DNA of 29,610 nucleotides from a virus. This document shows, piece after piece, positions 1-7,810 of this stretch. The stretch lies in the IMG/VR virus record IMGVR_UViG_3300037674_000896, positions 1-29,610 of that record, one strand, 5' to 3'. Within the stretch, counting starts at the first letter, position 1. The number at the start of each line of letters is the position of its first letter. The translations under genes were made by a program, and so were the position numbers. The notes beneath the pieces were generated by a model. That model made no database searches. It saw only the letters and a list, made by a program, of their open reading frames with translations, and was not told where the DNA came from.

Positions 1-2
1 CA

Positions 3-1805
3 GTTGATAGCTGTCCTGAATCAACGGATGGAGACGGACCAGAAGAACAGTTGAAAGCAGATGAAGATGGAAACAAACCTGCAGATCAATCTAAAGATGA
101 ATCTCAAGAAGAAGCTAAACCGAATAACCAAGCTGGTAGATCAGAAGGTGGAGATGATGCATGGTATGATGAAGATCCTTGGAAGTGGAATAAGCCTGAA
201 CCACAATCAATTACTGATCAAGAGTTTAGAGCCCATGAAGAAGAATTAGTTCATGAAGAAGCGATCGAAATTCGATATTTTAATTCACCGAAACTGCATA
301 TCAAAAACAATGGTTTGATTGTCACTTATAAAGAGTTGATGAAAGACCACAAGATCAGAATCGAAAAGAAGGTGGCGGATTATGAAGTTGAATCACAACT
401 TCCATTTGAATATGCACGCAAGTATTTGAAATTAGTTGATAAGGATAATAAACCAGTTGTTAATTATCTCGCAAAAGAATTTGAGATGAAGAAGAAAGCC
501 GCGGAATATAAAAGATCACAGACTGCTAATTCCGGACTCATATCTTTATCAGATATTCACAAATACAAATATTCAGATAATATTTTCAAGAAAGTCACGA
601 TCGTTCCAGAAGGAAAGAATCACGGATTATATATGTTGTGTGATTGGTCAGGATCGATGCACGATAAGATGATTCCAACATTTATTCAGTTGTTGCAATT
701 AGTAGACTTTTGCAGAAAGTGCGCAATCAAACATGAAGTATATGCATTCGTAGATTATGCTTATGATGAAGAAGGGAATGACGTATTAGTAAAGAAGGAA
801 CAAAGGCCTTTAGAAGATAAGATAGCTGGAAATATTTCATCTGCAGGTAATCACCGAGCAGTTCAATTAATAGAGATCTTTTCAGATAAAATGTCAGCAA
901 AAGATTTTCGTGAGATGAGAGAACAATTGGTTGTGTCTTTACTTCGATGTGATAATGAGTTTCACCAAGCCCCTTATCAGGAAAACAAAAGAAGAGAGGC
1001 TAAGATAAAAGCAGAAGTATATGATAGAAAGCTTAAAATAATTAAAGAGACCAAGCAAGAGATTGTTTGGAATATGATGAAAGAAGAAAATCCGGAATTA
1101 TCTACATGGGATTGGAGCGCGCTCTGCTCTCGATATAATTTTCCATTATCACGACTTTGTGGAACACCATTAAATTCTGCAATTATGTTTAGTATTCCAA
1201 ATGCAAATAGATTCAGAAAAGATAATAGATTAGATATTGTTAATACAATTATTTTAACAGATGGCGAATCAAATTCAGCTCATAGTTATTGGAAAGAGGA
1301 CGAAGGTGTCATGAGGGCTTATAACATTGAAAATCAACTGGGAGGTGATCCTGTTCGTAATAAGCTGGTAGATACTGAAACAAAAAAAGTATTTGATTGG
1401 AACCGTAGAAGTAATTGGAGTGAAACCCGTAATACACTTGAGTATTACAAATATAAAACTTTTTCGAATGTGGTTGGATTCTTCCTTTGTACTAGTGGAG
1501 ATACGGCTGGTAGGATAGGATCAAGGGATATTCAATTGAAAACCGGATCAACGTTCAATCAAGAATCATATACAGTTGCAAAATCAGAATATAATAGGAA
1601 CGGATTTTTTATAAGTAAGAACTTAGGATATTCAGAATTGTATGTGATCAAAGCAAATAAATCAGTTCAGACGGAAGATGAGATTGATCTTGATACTGAT
1701 AAGGAATTGTCCACGGCACAGATAACACGTGCATTTAAAAAGTTTCAGAAAGGAAAACTTGAGAAGCGCGTTCTGCTTAATCGATTTGCCGAGATGGTTG
1801 CGTAA
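3..1805 (+). CDS. cobT: CobT-like von Willebrand factor A domain protein (5' partial)
   Basis: The reading frame is open from the first bases of the window, so the true start lies outside. The in-frame TTG at 51 has no Shine-Dalgarno (SD) sequence and is unlikely to be the start. The visible N-terminal part is a very acidic, low-complexity linker, followed by a charged helical region. A VWA fold then shows the metal-ion-dependent adhesion site D-W-S-G-S at bases 642-656 and the T-D-G element near 1258-1266. This acidic-linker-plus-VWA layout is that of CobT, the VWA subunit that partners the AAA+ CobS in aerobic cobaltochelatase. The next gene is a CobS homologue, which supports a working pair. 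No large CobN-type catalytic subunit is in the window, so actual cobalt insertion is uncertain. A MoxR/VWA-like chaperone pair is an alternative. Confidence 0.75.
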   Translation, partial: VDSCPESTDGDGPEEQLKADEDGNKPADQSKDESQEEAKPNNQAGRSEGGDDAWYDEDPWKWNKPEPQSITDQEFRAHEEELVHEEAIEIRYFNSPKLHIKNNGLIVTYKELMKDHKIRIEKKVADYEVESQLPFEYARKYLKLVDKDNKPVVNYLAKEFEMKKKAAEYKRSQTANSGLISLSDIHKYKYSDNIFKKVTIVPEGKNHGLYMLCDWSGSMHDKMIPTFIQLLQLVDFCRKCAIKHEVYAFVDYAYDEEGNDVLVKKEQRPLEDKIAGNISSAGNHRAVQLIEIFSDKMSAKDFREMREQLVVSLLRCDNEFHQAPYQENKRREAKIKAEVYDRKLKIIKETKQEIVWNMMKEENPELSTWDWSALCSRYNFPLSRLCGTPLNSAIMFSIPNANRFRKDNRLDIVNTIILTDGESNSAHSYWKEDEGVMRAYNIENQLGGDPVRNKLVDTETKKVFDWNRRSNWSETRNTLEYYKYKTFSNVVGFFLCTSGDTAGRIGSRDIQLKTGSTFNQESYTVAKSEYNRNGFFISKNLGYSELYVIKANKSVQTEDEIDLDTDKELSTAQITRAFKKFQKGKLEKRVLLNRFAEMVA

Positions 1806-1812
1806 ATAAACC

Positions 1813-1841
1813 TTGACATTTTGTCAAACTTATGGTATAAT
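1813..1841 (+). promoter_or_regulatory. Consensus sigma70 (early) promoter for the cobS-like gene
   Basis: TTGACA at 1813-1818 and TATAAT at 1836-1841 are separated by exactly 17 bp, with an extended -10 TGG just before TATAAT. The -35 hexamer is the left arm of a perfect 6-3-6 inverted repeat (TTGACA TTT TGTCAA, 1813-1827), which could be an operator. The site lies just after the upstream stop codon and 38 bp before the ATG at 1879. Confidence 0.85.
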
Positions 1842-1878
1842 ATATCATAATGAAAATAATAACGAGAGAGAGTATATT

Positions 1879-3036
1879 ATGACACACCGAGACCAATTAG
1901 TTGAAGCCTGGAAGCAAGTACATGGAGATTCAAAAGTACTTGATAGATCTGAGGTAAATAGAATAGCCGTTGATGCGGGACTCAAAGAACCGAATCAAAA
2001 TTTTCTGAGTAAAATCAGAGTAGGTCGAAATCAGTTTTCGATCGCAAATTATGGACAAGTAGCAGTAATGCCACAAGCAAAATGGGGTGATCGTTATCGT
2101 AAGCCTAAAGCAATTGACGTACGTGAAGTACAACATGAGACAGCAATTAAAAAGGTTAGCGAAGAAGTTTCATTTGTGCCTGATCATGATCCCAATTATG
2201 TTAAAGCAGGTTATTTTACAGAACTTGTAAGAATCATAAATTCCGGAATGTTCATTCCAACATTCATTACTGGTCTTTCTGGTATGGGGAAAACCAAAGA
2301 GGTTTTCGAAGCAGCAGCAAAAACTAAACGTGAATTAATTCGAGTCAATATTACAATTGAAACTGATGAAGATGATTTACTTGGACACTATACTCTTAAA
2401 GATGGTGAAACTGTTTGGGAAGACGGTCCTGTTATCGTTGCAATGGAAAGAGGAGCAATTCTTCTTCTTGATGAGATTGACCTTGCATCAAATAAGATCA
2501 TGTGTCTACAACCAGTACTTGAAGGTGGAGATATCTTCTTGAAGAAGATTAACAGACTCGTTAAACCAGTACCTGGATTCAATATTATTGCGACAGCGAA
2601 TACTAAAGGAAAAGGATCTGAAGATGGAAGATTCATTGGAACAAACATTCTTAATGAAGCTTTCCTTGATCGTTTCCCATTGACATTCGAACAAGATTAT
2701 CCAAATGCGTCAACAGAGAAAAAGATTATTACTAAGATCCTCGCAAATTATGAAGTCAAGGATGAAACATTTGTTGATCACTTAGTACAGTGGACCGATG
2801 TAATTCGTAGGACTTATGATGACGGTGGTATTGATGAGATCATCTCAACACGTCGTTTGGTAAACATTGTTAATTCGTATATGGTATTCAGAGACAAGAT
2901 GAAAGCGATCGAATTTTCGATCAATCGTTTCGATGAAGATACTAAAAATGGTTTTATGGATCTATGGAGCAAAGTGGACCCTGCAGCAACCCCCGAAACA
3001 GATGAAGAACCTGCCGAAGAAGCAAAAGAAGAATAA
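1879..3036 (+). CDS. cobS: CobS-like AAA+ ATPase
   Basis: This 385-aa AAA+ ATPase belongs to the CobS/MoxR group, the ring ATPase of cobaltochelatase. Walker A GLSGMGKT is at residues 132-139, Walker B LLLDEID at 195-201, sensor 1 ATANT at 238-242 and an arginine-finger DRF at 264-266. The first 100 residues look like a small helical phage-specific domain rather than the usual CobS N-terminus, and the C-terminus is an acidic Pro/Glu tail. I chose ATG 1879 because an in-frame codon further upstream at 1813 lies inside the promoter. A purine-rich GAGAGAG precedes the ATG. cobS is common in marine T4-like phages. Here it follows a CobT-like gene directly, as in bacterial cobST pairs, but it has its own promoter. 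The substrate in the phage is unknown. Confidence 0.85.
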   Translation: MTHRDQLVEAWKQVHGDSKVLDRSEVNRIAVDAGLKEPNQNFLSKIRVGRNQFSIANYGQVAVMPQAKWGDRYRKPKAIDVREVQHETAIKKVSEEVSFVPDHDPNYVKAGYFTELVRIINSGMFIPTFITGLSGMGKTKEVFEAAAKTKRELIRVNITIETDEDDLLGHYTLKDGETVWEDGPVIVAMERGAILLLDEIDLASNKIMCLQPVLEGGDIFLKKINRLVKPVPGFNIIATANTKGKGSEDGRFIGTNILNEAFLDRFPLTFEQDYPNASTEKKIITKILANYEVKDETFVDHLVQWTDVIRRTYDDGGIDEIISTRRLVNIVNSYMVFRDKMKAIEFSINRFDEDTKNGFMDLWSKVDPAATPETDEEPAEEAKEE

Positions 3037-3050
3037 AAACAAAATAGTCC

Positions 3051-3079
3051 TTGACATTTTAAACGTTATCTTCTATAAT
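3051..3079 (+). promoter_or_regulatory. Consensus sigma70 (early) promoter upstream of the replication gene cluster
   Basis: TTGACA at 3051-3056 and TATAAT at 3074-3079 are spaced by 17 bp. The flanks (CTTGACATTTT and TATAATATA) match the promoters at 1813 and 15877. It would drive the glycosyltransferase-like gene and the 45-44-62-regA operon. Confidence 0.85.
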
Positions 3080-3106
3080 ATACAATATAAATAGATGATA
3101 ACGTTT
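3061..3106 (+). promoter_or_regulatory. Perfect 10-bp inverted repeat bracketing tandem early and late promoter elements
   Basis: AAACGTTATC (3061-3070) is exactly complementary to GATAACGTTT (3097-3106). The 26-nt spacer holds the early -10 box and the late promoter TATAAATA. Upstream TCCTT (3048-3052) is complementary to the SD core AAGGA (3125-3129) of the next gene, so a read-through transcript could fold with the SD paired. Transcripts starting at either internal promoter would lack the left arm. Confidence 0.55.
3086..3093 (+). promoter_or_regulatory. T4-type late promoter TATAAATA
   Basis: This exact match to the T4 late consensus TATAAATA lies 48 bp before the ATG at 3134 and 6 bp after the early -10 box. 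The next gene may therefore be expressed both early and late. Confidence 0.6.
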
Positions 3107-3133
3107 TCTGTTTATTTAATATGAAAGGAGTGA

Positions 3134-4132
3134 ATGCAGATCGAAGTACCAATAGCTGAGTTAAGAAAGAAACGTATATTTGTTGCTACACCAATGTATG
3201 GTGGAATGTGTAGTGGAATGTATACTAAAGCTTGTTGCGACCTAGCAACTACAGCCACCAAATATCAAATCGATTTAAAATTCTTTTATCTATTCAATGA
3301 ATCTTTAATTACAAGAGCACGAAATTATTGTGTTGATGAGTTCTTGAGATCTGAATATACACATCTCATGTTCATTGATGCAGATATTTGTTTCGATCCG
3401 AATTACGTTCTTACATTAGCAGCACTATGTGATAGTACGAAACCAATCGTTGGTGGAATATATCCTAAGAAGTGTATTGCTTGGGAGAAGGTTCGTAATG
3501 CTGTTGATAAAGGATTAGCTGATGATGATCCGACGATGCTTGAAAGGTTTACAGGCGATTTTGTTTTCAATCCAGTAGGAGGTCAACAAACTATTTCATT
3601 ATCAGAACCAGTAGAAGCTTTGGAAATTGGAACTGGATTTATGATGCTTCAACGTGAAGTGTTAGATAAGTTCGCAAAAGAATATCCTAAGTTTCGATAT
3701 AAACCAGATCATAACCGTTCAGAACACTTTGACGGTTCCAGATACATTCATGCATTCTTTGATACTATTATTGATAATGATCAATGGATGGGTGAAGGTA
3801 AATCGGAAAATTCCGATCGTTATCTATCAGAAGATTATATGTTCTGTCAATTAGCACATAAGATAGATATCAAAACTTTTCTATGTCCTTGGATGAAATT
3901 ATCACATGTTGGAACATATGTATTCTCCGGTAACTTACCAGATATGGGTGCATTGGAATATGCAGCGCATGGATATGATACTGAGAGTAGACCTTTCTTA
4001 GAAGACAGAAAAAAGAAAAAGTCTTCAGAAGGCATGAATAGAAAAGAACGTAGAAAACTCGCTGCGGCAAAACGCAAAGAGGATAAGAAGTCAGGGAAAC
4101 CTGATTATTCAAAAAGTCCTAACCATTTATAG
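3134..4132 (+). CDS. GT-A-type glycosyltransferase-like protein
   Basis: This 332-aa protein has the look of a GT-A-fold glycosyltransferase. It has an N-terminal beta-strand VATPMYGG, then LITRARNYCVDEF and the acidic metal/nucleotide motif FIDADICF (around residues 77-84), and later an SEDYMFC segment like the catalytic acidic region of these enzymes. The C-terminal 45 residues form a lysine/arginine-rich tail with an NRKERRK core, which may bind nucleic acid or a membrane surface. An AGGAG SD precedes the ATG by 3 nt. The gene leads the clamp/clamp-loader operon and sits behind both an early and a late promoter. The acceptor is unknown: it could be phage DNA, a virion protein or a host envelope glycan. 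Confidence 0.6.
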   Translation: MQIEVPIAELRKKRIFVATPMYGGMCSGMYTKACCDLATTATKYQIDLKFFYLFNESLITRARNYCVDEFLRSEYTHLMFIDADICFDPNYVLTLAALCDSTKPIVGGIYPKKCIAWEKVRNAVDKGLADDDPTMLERFTGDFVFNPVGGQQTISLSEPVEALEIGTGFMMLQREVLDKFAKEYPKFRYKPDHNRSEHFDGSRYIHAFFDTIIDNDQWMGEGKSENSDRYLSEDYMFCQLAHKIDIKTFLCPWMKLSHVGTYVFSGNLPDMGALEYAAHGYDTESRPFLEDRKKKKSSEGMNRKERRKLAAAKRKEDKKSGKPDYSKSPNHL

Positions 4133-4138
4133 GAAAAC

Positions 4139-4825
4139 ATGATTATACATAATGAGACTGTTGAATATTTAAAAAACTTTGCTGAGATTAATCAAAGCCT
4201 GGTTATCGAAAAAGGTAAAGTCATTAAGACAGTTAGTGAACAGACAAATGTAATGGCAAAAGCAGAACTCGGACAAGAGTTCCCACAAGACTTTGCGATC
4301 TATGATCTCAATAAGTTTCTGGGTGTTCTTTCTTTATTCGTTGAGCCACGATTTGAATTTAGTGAAAAATCTGTAAAAGTTCAATCAAGTGTTGATGCAA
4401 ATAATTATACAGCTGGAGATCAGATAGCTGAATATCAATTTGCCAACATGTCTTTGTTTGAAAACGAAAAAAAGATTCTTGCAAAAGATATTGAGTTGCC
4501 AGAACCGGAAGCTTCATTTAAACTTGAAGAGAAGTATTTCGTTTCTATTATGAGAGCAGCTTCAGTTATGAGTCTACCAGAAATTGCTGTTATAGCAAAA
4601 GATGGAAAGATTAAATTGCAAGCAATTGATTCCAAAACATCCGTCGATAGTTATGCAGTTGACTTGGGTAATTCTGATTCTAATTTTAAAATGATTTTCA
4701 AACTTGAAAATCTTAAATTAATGAAAGGGACTTATGATGTGAGAATATCAAATAAGGGTCTCGGACATTTTAAGAACACAGAGAAAAAACTTGAGTATTG
4801 GATTGCAACTGAACAGACAATATAA
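4139..4825 (+). CDS. 45: DNA polymerase sliding clamp (T4 gp45-like)
   Basis: This 228-aa protein has the length of T4 gp45, the trimeric PCNA-fold ring that tethers gp43 to DNA and, in T4, also activates late transcription. The assignment rests on length, on its place directly before gp44 and gp62 as in T4, and on the two-domain alternating strand pattern with an N-terminal segment like that of gp45 (ETVEYLKNFAEINQSLVIEKG). An AGGAAA SD precedes the ATG. The start region AACATGATTATACATAATG is AU-rich and could be a RegA target, as the gene 45 leader is in T4. NATAAATA late promoters in this window fit a clamp-activated late transcription system. Confidence 0.85.
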   Translation: MIIHNETVEYLKNFAEINQSLVIEKGKVIKTVSEQTNVMAKAELGQEFPQDFAIYDLNKFLGVLSLFVEPRFEFSEKSVKVQSSVDANNYTAGDQIAEYQFANMSLFENEKKILAKDIELPEPEASFKLEEKYFVSIMRAASVMSLPEIAVIAKDGKIKLQAIDSKTSVDSYAVDLGNSDSNFKMIFKLENLKLMKGTYDVRISNKGLGHFKNTEKKLEYWIATEQTI

Positions 4826-4830
4826 GGATT

Positions 4831-5769
4831 ATGACAGATAATATATTATGGGTTGAGGCGTATAGACCTCAAAAGGTAGCAGACTGTATTCTTTCTGATC
4901 ATCTAAAGAATCCATTCCAATCATTTGTAGAAAAAGGAAATATTCCTAATCTATTATTGACTGGAGGACCTGGTGTTGGTAAAACAACAATTGCGAAAGC
5001 AATGTGTAAGGAGATTGGATCTGATTATCTTGTTGTGAATGGTTCTCAAGAATCTGGTATTGATTTATTGAGAGTCAAACTAGAAAATTATTGTAGTAGT
5101 GTTTCATTACTGGGTGGTAGAAAAGTTGTTATAATTGATGAGGCAGATTATTTAAACCCACAATCTACACAACCAGCTTTAAGAGGATTTATTGAACAGT
5201 TCTCTGAAAACTGTAGTTTTATTTTTACTTGTAATTATTTACATAGGATTATTGAACCAATTCATTCCAGATGTTCTGTAATTGAATTTAAGATAGATAA
5301 AAAGGATGCGCCTGTGATTGCTCAATCTATGTTAGATAGAGCAAAGCAAATCCTTGACGAGAATAATGTTAATTATAATGAAAAGGTTCTCGTTGAATTA
5401 ATAATGAGATATTATCCAGATTTTAGAAGGACATTAAATGAATTACAACGTTATAGTGCTACAGGTGATATTGATAGTGGGGTTCTCGGTCAATTGGGCG
5501 ATGCTAACTTTCTCGCTCTTATTAATGCATTAAAAGAAAAGAACTTTACAAAGGTTCGTAAATGGGTAAATGATTCAAGTCATACAGATCCAAGAAACAT
5601 ATATAGACAATTATATGATAACTTACATGAACATTTAACACCTAACACATTACCACCAATTATTTTATTATTGGCTGATTATCAATATAAATCTGCATTC
5701 GCAGCAGATCAACAAATCAATCTAACCGCATGCTTGATCGAAGTAATGGTTGAAGGGCAATGGCAATGA
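4831..5769 (+). CDS. 44: Clamp loader large subunit (T4 gp44-like AAA+ ATPase)
   Basis: This 312-aa protein is close to T4 gp44 (319 aa). Walker A GGPGVGKT is at residues 45-52, Walker B IIDEAD at 101-106, sensor 1 FTCNY near 132-136 and the clamp-loader SRC motif at 146-148. It loads the gp45 clamp with gp62. The gene begins 5 nt after the clamp stop codon behind a weak AAGGA SD, and its end overlaps the gp62 start as ATGA, consistent with translational coupling of the complex. The leader is AU-rich, as in T4 where RegA represses gene 44. Confidence 0.95.
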   Translation: MTDNILWVEAYRPQKVADCILSDHLKNPFQSFVEKGNIPNLLLTGGPGVGKTTIAKAMCKEIGSDYLVVNGSQESGIDLLRVKLENYCSSVSLLGGRKVVIIDEADYLNPQSTQPALRGFIEQFSENCSFIFTCNYLHRIIEPIHSRCSVIEFKIDKKDAPVIAQSMLDRAKQILDENNVNYNEKVLVELIMRYYPDFRRTLNELQRYSATGDIDSGVLGQLGDANFLALINALKEKNFTKVRKWVNDSSHTDPRNIYRQLYDNLHEHLTPNTLPPIILLLADYQYKSAFAADQQINLTACLIEVMVEGQWQ

Positions 5770-6185
5770 ATCCATTCGATTTTGTAAAAGATATAAACTA
5801 TAAGAAAAAAGATTTGTTACAAGATGATCCCGATGGTCATATAGAACGGGATTATAAACCCTTTTTAATTAATAGAACATTAAGTTTTACCTCTGATACG
5901 GCGCTTCATGCTAACGAAATGAACGTAAGACCGTTTCTAGATAACAAGCTTCAATACCACTATTTGCTAAATATCATTAGACCCAAGAACAGATTTGGTC
6001 GATGGTTAAAAGCCGAGAAGTACGAAGCCATAGATCTTATCGTTGAATATTATGGTTACTCCTTGCAAAAAGCTAGGGAAGTCGTTGATATATTCACGGA
6101 TGAGGACTTACGTACTCTCAAGCAAAAATTATTTACAGGTGGATTGAAGGAGTTAAATGAGTATAGAGGTCGAAGCGCTCGTTGA
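5766..6185 (+). CDS. 62: Clamp loader small subunit (T4 gp62-like)
   Basis: This 139-aa protein sits between 44 and regA, the T4 position of gene 62, whose product forms the clamp loader with four gp44 subunits. The core FLDNKLQYHYLLNIIRPKNR and following RFGRWLKAEK resemble the FNYLMAAVPRGKRYGKW region of T4 gp62. It is shorter than T4 gp62 (187 aa). ATG 5766 is preferred over ATG 5760 because the AAGGG SD at 5753-5757 is well spaced from it and it forms an ATGA overlap with the gp44 stop. The 3' end overlaps regA by 29 nt. Confidence 0.8.
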   Translation: MNPFDFVKDINYKKKDLLQDDPDGHIERDYKPFLINRTLSFTSDTALHANEMNVRPFLDNKLQYHYLLNIIRPKNRFGRWLKAEKYEAIDLIVEYYGYSLQKAREVVDIFTDEDLRTLKQKLFTGGLKELNEYRGRSAR

Positions 6186-6582
6186 AATCAAGCTGAAACA
6201 ACCTGATGATTTTTTAAAAGTAAAAGAGACTTTAACAAGAATTGGTGTGGCATCCAAGAAAGATAAGACTCTATATCAGAGTTGTCACATTCTTCATAAA
6301 CAAAGTCGGTATTACATAGTACATTTTAAAGAGTTGTTCATGCTAGATGGGAAACCATCTAATTTTTCAGATAATGATGCAGCACGGCGTAATACAATAG
6401 TTAATCTATTAGCAGAATGGGATTTAGTACAAATTGTGGATAACGATAAAGTTAATGACAATATTGTTCCCATTAATCAACTAAAGATTATATCGTTCAA
6501 AGAAAAGGACGAATGGAATTTAGTGGCAAAATATAATATTGGAAATAAGAAAAGTGACGACACTAAAATTGAAAGTACATAA
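6157..6582 (+). CDS. regA: RegA translational repressor
   Basis: This 141-aa protein matches T4 RegA (122 aa) very closely: PDDFLKVKETLTRIG, KDKTLYQSCHILHK, YYIVHFKELFMLDG and the C-terminal ISFKEKDEWNLVAKYNIGN all align. RegA is an RNA-binding protein that blocks initiation on early phage mRNAs, including those for clamp and clamp loader. It has a few extra N-terminal residues and a short polar C-terminal extension. The ATG lies inside gene 62 behind an AAGGAG SD (6147-6152), so regA is translated from the same operon it is expected to control. Confidence 0.96.
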   Translation: MSIEVEALVEIKLKQPDDFLKVKETLTRIGVASKKDKTLYQSCHILHKQSRYYIVHFKELFMLDGKPSNFSDNDAARRNTIVNLLAEWDLVQIVDNDKVNDNIVPINQLKIISFKEKDEWNLVAKYNIGNKKSDDTKIEST

Positions 6583-7063
6583 ATTATTTGATGATGTTCA
6601 AATTCCCCAATTTTCCACAAAAGGTTCAGCATGCTTTGATATACATGCATACTATAGACCTGAAGCTGGATATAAGGTTTGGAATGAAGATAAAAAAACA
6701 TTTATAGAAAGAAAAGATTCTTCTATAACAATTCATCCATTTCAAAGGGCATTGATTCCAACAGGATTGATTTTAGATATCCCAAATGGATATTCAGTAA
6801 GAATACACCCTAGATCTGGAACAGCAATTAAACAGGGCATGAGCTTAATTAATTGCGAAGGCGTAATCGATTATGATTACGTAGAACCATTGTTTATTGC
6901 TTGTGTGAACCTTTCAGAAGTTCAAACAATCATTATAAATAATGGCGACAGAGTCGCTCAGGGCGAACTTGTCGAAATGACTCATTACGAAATTGAGGAG
7001 TCGTCTACTAAGCCTACTCAAAAGACTGACCGCGACGGTGGTTTTGGAAGTACTGGCAAATGA
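6554..7063 (+). CDS. dut: dUTP diphosphatase (trimeric dUTPase)
   Basis: All five motifs of the trimeric dUTPase family are present: the SACFDIHAY segment (motif 1), PRSGTA (2), the GVIDYDYV segment (3), GDRVAQGEL (4) and the glycine-rich C-terminal DRDGGFGSTGK (5), which closes over the active site. The enzyme hydrolyses dUTP to dUMP and diphosphate, keeping uracil out of phage DNA and feeding dTMP synthesis. The start is not certain: GTG 6554 gives 169 aa and is my choice, with an in-frame TTG at 6539 as the alternative. Either way the gene overlaps the end of regA. A roughly 20-residue insert after motif 1 is longer than in minimal dUTPases. Confidence 0.92.
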   Translation: MTTLKLKVHKLFDDVQIPQFSTKGSACFDIHAYYRPEAGYKVWNEDKKTFIERKDSSITIHPFQRALIPTGLILDIPNGYSVRIHPRSGTAIKQGMSLINCEGVIDYDYVEPLFIACVNLSEVQTIIINNGDRVAQGELVEMTHYEIEESSTKPTQKTDRDGGFGSTGK

Positions 7064-7254
7064 GTAGATTTAAAGTTTTAGGGCACAGTTACGACTTAGA
7101 AATATACGAAGAAGTTTTAACTGATCCTGAAAAAGGTACTATTGAATTCGACGAGGTCGGAGTGTATAGTGCCAAATCCATACTAGAGTTAGTATGGATT
7201 GTTCTTAAACATCGGTTTGAACATCTGCTCGCTGGTGAGGGATGGAGAGACTGA
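7060..7254 (+). CDS. Small protein of unknown function (64 aa)
   Basis: The ATG overlaps the dUTPase stop as ATGA, so the gene is part of the same translationally coupled operon. The product is 64 aa: a mixed beta-like N-terminus (FKVLGHSYDLEIYEE), an acidic middle, and an amphipathic helix around residues 37-58 (KSILELVWIVLKHRFEHLL) with a C-terminal tryptophan. I recognise no family. The helix is not hydrophobic enough to call a membrane span with confidence. Confidence 0.7.
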   Translation: MSRFKVLGHSYDLEIYEEVLTDPEKGTIEFDEVGVYSAKSILELVWIVLKHRFEHLLAGEGWRD

Positions 7255-7280
7255 TAATCTTGCTTTTATAAGGAGATAAT

Positions 7281-7748
7281 ATGTTATATACAAACGCCGC
7301 ATCACTGTTTACAAATCCCAAACATTTACAACACTTGACTCAGTCCGCAATTGGATTAGATAATCTGTTTGAAAGAGTGTTTGGAGAATTGTCTAATTTT
7401 AATCAAAATCAAACTTCAAGTTACCCACCTTATAACTTGAAAAAAGATGGAGATGATTATATAATAGAGTTAGCAGTTGCAGGACTCAATGAAGAAGACA
7501 TTACAGTGAATGTTGAAAACGGTGTATTAACCGTCGAATCAACAACAGATAAATCAGATGAAGATTTTCTTTATCAAGGGATTGCAAAGCGTTCTTTTAA
7601 ACGTTGTTGGACTCTCTCTGATGATATAATTGTTAAAGAAGCAGCATTAGACGCTGGGATGTTAACAATTACAATGGAGAAGATTATTCCTGAGGAAAAG
7701 AAGGCAAAGCAGATTAAGATTGTAACAAATCAAAAGAAGCTTTCCTAA
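7281..7748 (+). CDS. hsp20: Hsp20 family small heat-shock protein
   Basis: This 155-aa protein has an alpha-crystallin domain from about residue 47 to 147, with PYNLKKDGDDYIIELAVAGL (first strands), the VENGVLTVES element, RSFKRCWTL and the conserved GMLTITM near the end (the A-x-x-x-n-GvL signature of sHSPs). An N-terminal DNLFERVFGEL helix is typical of IbpA-like proteins. Such chaperones bind unfolding proteins without ATP and are a hallmark of marine T4-like phages. An AAGGAGATAAT SD precedes the ATG. The last codons of the gene (7742-7747) also form the outer strand of the hairpin that can mask the next gene's SD. Confidence 0.92.
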   Translation: MLYTNAASLFTNPKHLQHLTQSAIGLDNLFERVFGELSNFNQNQTSSYPPYNLKKDGDDYIIELAVAGLNEEDITVNVENGVLTVESTTDKSDEDFLYQGIAKRSFKRCWTLSDDIIVKEAALDAGMLTITMEKIIPEEKKAKQIKIVTNQKKLS

Positions 7749-7804
7749 TTTCGACGGGGTCGTTGAAGATAAATACTTTCTAACCAGCGACCCCATAATA
7801 GGAG
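7742..7804 (+). promoter_or_regulatory. RNA hairpin that would mask the endolysin SD in read-through mRNA
   Basis: The inner stem is GGGGTCGTTG (7756-7765) with CAGCGACCCC (7785-7794), 10 bp with one G-U pair and a 19-nt loop. The outer stem pairs TTCCTA (7742-7747) with TAGGAG (7799-7804, one U-G pair), which contains the SD of the M15 peptidase gene. A few extra A-U pairs are possible between them. The late promoter GATAAATA (7768-7775) lies in the loop, so late transcripts start inside the structure and lack its left half. T4 lysozyme gene e and some other T4 late genes use this arrangement. Confidence 0.7.
7768..7775 (+). promoter_or_regulatory. T4-type late promoter GATAAATA
   Basis: GATAAATA followed by C matches the T4-like late -10 element and recurs at 10976 with the same flank (GATAAATACTT at both). 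It sits 36 bp ahead of the GTG start at 7811, within the hairpin loop. Confidence 0.7.
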
Positions 7805-7810
7805 TGAAAA

